From contig JAHQWI010000109.1 of NCBI GenBank assembly GCA_029856085.1, positions 1 to 33,656 of the forward strand: a stretch of DNA of 33,656 bases. The letters are read 5' to 3'. A program made the translations under genes and the position numbers. Positions 33,399-33,656 of the stretch are shown here, one piece after another. The notes under the pieces are model-generated. The model was not told the origin of the DNA and did not search any database. It saw only the letters and a program-made list of their open reading frames with translations. The stretch's first letter is position 1. The number at the start of each line of letters is the position of its first letter. This DNA is from Promethearchaeia archaeon (GTDB lineage Archaea; Asgardarchaeota; Lokiarchaeia; Sigyniarchaeales; SOKP01).

Positions 33399-33611
33399 AT
33401 GGATATGGGGTTAAAAGGTAAGGTTGCATTGGTTTTAGCATCAAGTAAAGGTTTGGGTCTAGCCTGTGCTAGAGGGTTTTACAAAGAAGGTCGGTTAGGA
33501 AATCCTGAAGAATTAGCAAATATAGTCGTATTTTTAACTTCAGATAAAGCTAGCTATATTACAGAAACAGTGATTCAAGTCGATGGGGATTTAGTCAAGA
33601 GAATATTTTAA
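33399..33611 (+). pseudogene. Short-chain dehydrogenase/reductase remnant with internal deletion
   Basis: The first ~31 residues are the N-terminus of an FabG-like SDR with the cofactor loop ASSKGLGLA. They are joined in frame at 'YKEG|RLGNPEE' to the family's C-terminus (RLGNPEELANIVVFLTSDKASYIT). A normal SDR has ~180 residues between these parts, including the Asn-Ser-Tyr-Lys catalytic set, all absent here. The usual closing TGTVIQVDGG reads TETVIQVDGD, which also suggests loss of constraint. A catalytic role is excluded. The frame is still open for 70 codons, so the deletion was in frame or is recent. Confidence 0.8.
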
Positions 33612-33656
33612 AAGCATTATGATATATATATGTTAATTTTTTTTATAGTACATAGT

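Overview
The window looks like part of an Asgard archaeal chromosome, most likely from the Lokiarchaeia (Promethearchaeota). The evidence is an AT-rich genome with archaeal TATA-like boxes close to start codons. It also encodes a Roadblock domain fused to a Ras/Rab-type small GTPase, a second Roadblock protein, longin-like small proteins, large beta-helix and DUF2341/LamG surface proteins, and an archaeal-type mevalonate pathway. The assignment comes from gene content and sequence style, not from a database search. I see no tRNA, rRNA, CRISPR array or insertion sequence.

Layout. 1-2916 (minus) is the N-terminal 972 codons of a secreted DUF2341/LamG protein that runs off the left edge. 3166-4137 (plus) is the Roadblock-GTPase fusion. 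4212-5273 (minus) is an orphan N4-cytosine-type DNA methyltransferase. 5396-9852 (plus) holds a phosphodiesterase/alkaline phosphatase-superfamily enzyme and a GH38 alpha-mannosidase. The mannosidase's zinc-site exon end is interrupted by a 30-nt, hairpin-containing insert with a stop codon. 9907-11595 (minus) is an alpha/beta hydrolase fused to a multi-pass membrane domain.

11782-24174 is the centre of the window: an isoprenoid island. On the minus strand, in transcription order, lie HMG-CoA synthase, class II HMG-CoA reductase, a UbiD-type decarboxylase, phosphomevalonate dehydratase large and small subunits (aconitase X), mevalonate kinase, isopentenyl phosphate kinase and type 2 IPP isomerase. 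On the plus strand at the two ends are a trans-polyprenyl synthase, a UbiX flavin prenyltransferase (which makes the cofactor for the UbiD enzyme), a small longin-like protein and a cis-prenyltransferase. Together these give every step from acetoacetyl-CoA to IPP/DMAPP by the Aeropyrum-type (anhydromevalonate phosphate) route, plus chain elongation toward membrane lipids and dolichol-type carriers. The first two enzymes look bacterial/eukaryotic-like while the lower half is the archaeal route.

24284-30555 (plus) is a set of four genes: an unrecognised 590-residue protein, a GCS2-like carboxylate-amine ligase, a metal-dependent amidohydrolase, and a longin-like/coiled-coil protein. The ligase-amidohydrolase pair is the best candidate here for an undescribed small pathway. 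30653-32431 is a membrane-anchored beta-helix protein. 32539-32994 (minus) is a Roadblock protein with no ATG, GTG or TTG start. 33187-33369 is a small Cys-rich protein, and 33399-33611 is a short-chain dehydrogenase remnant whose catalytic core has been deleted in frame.
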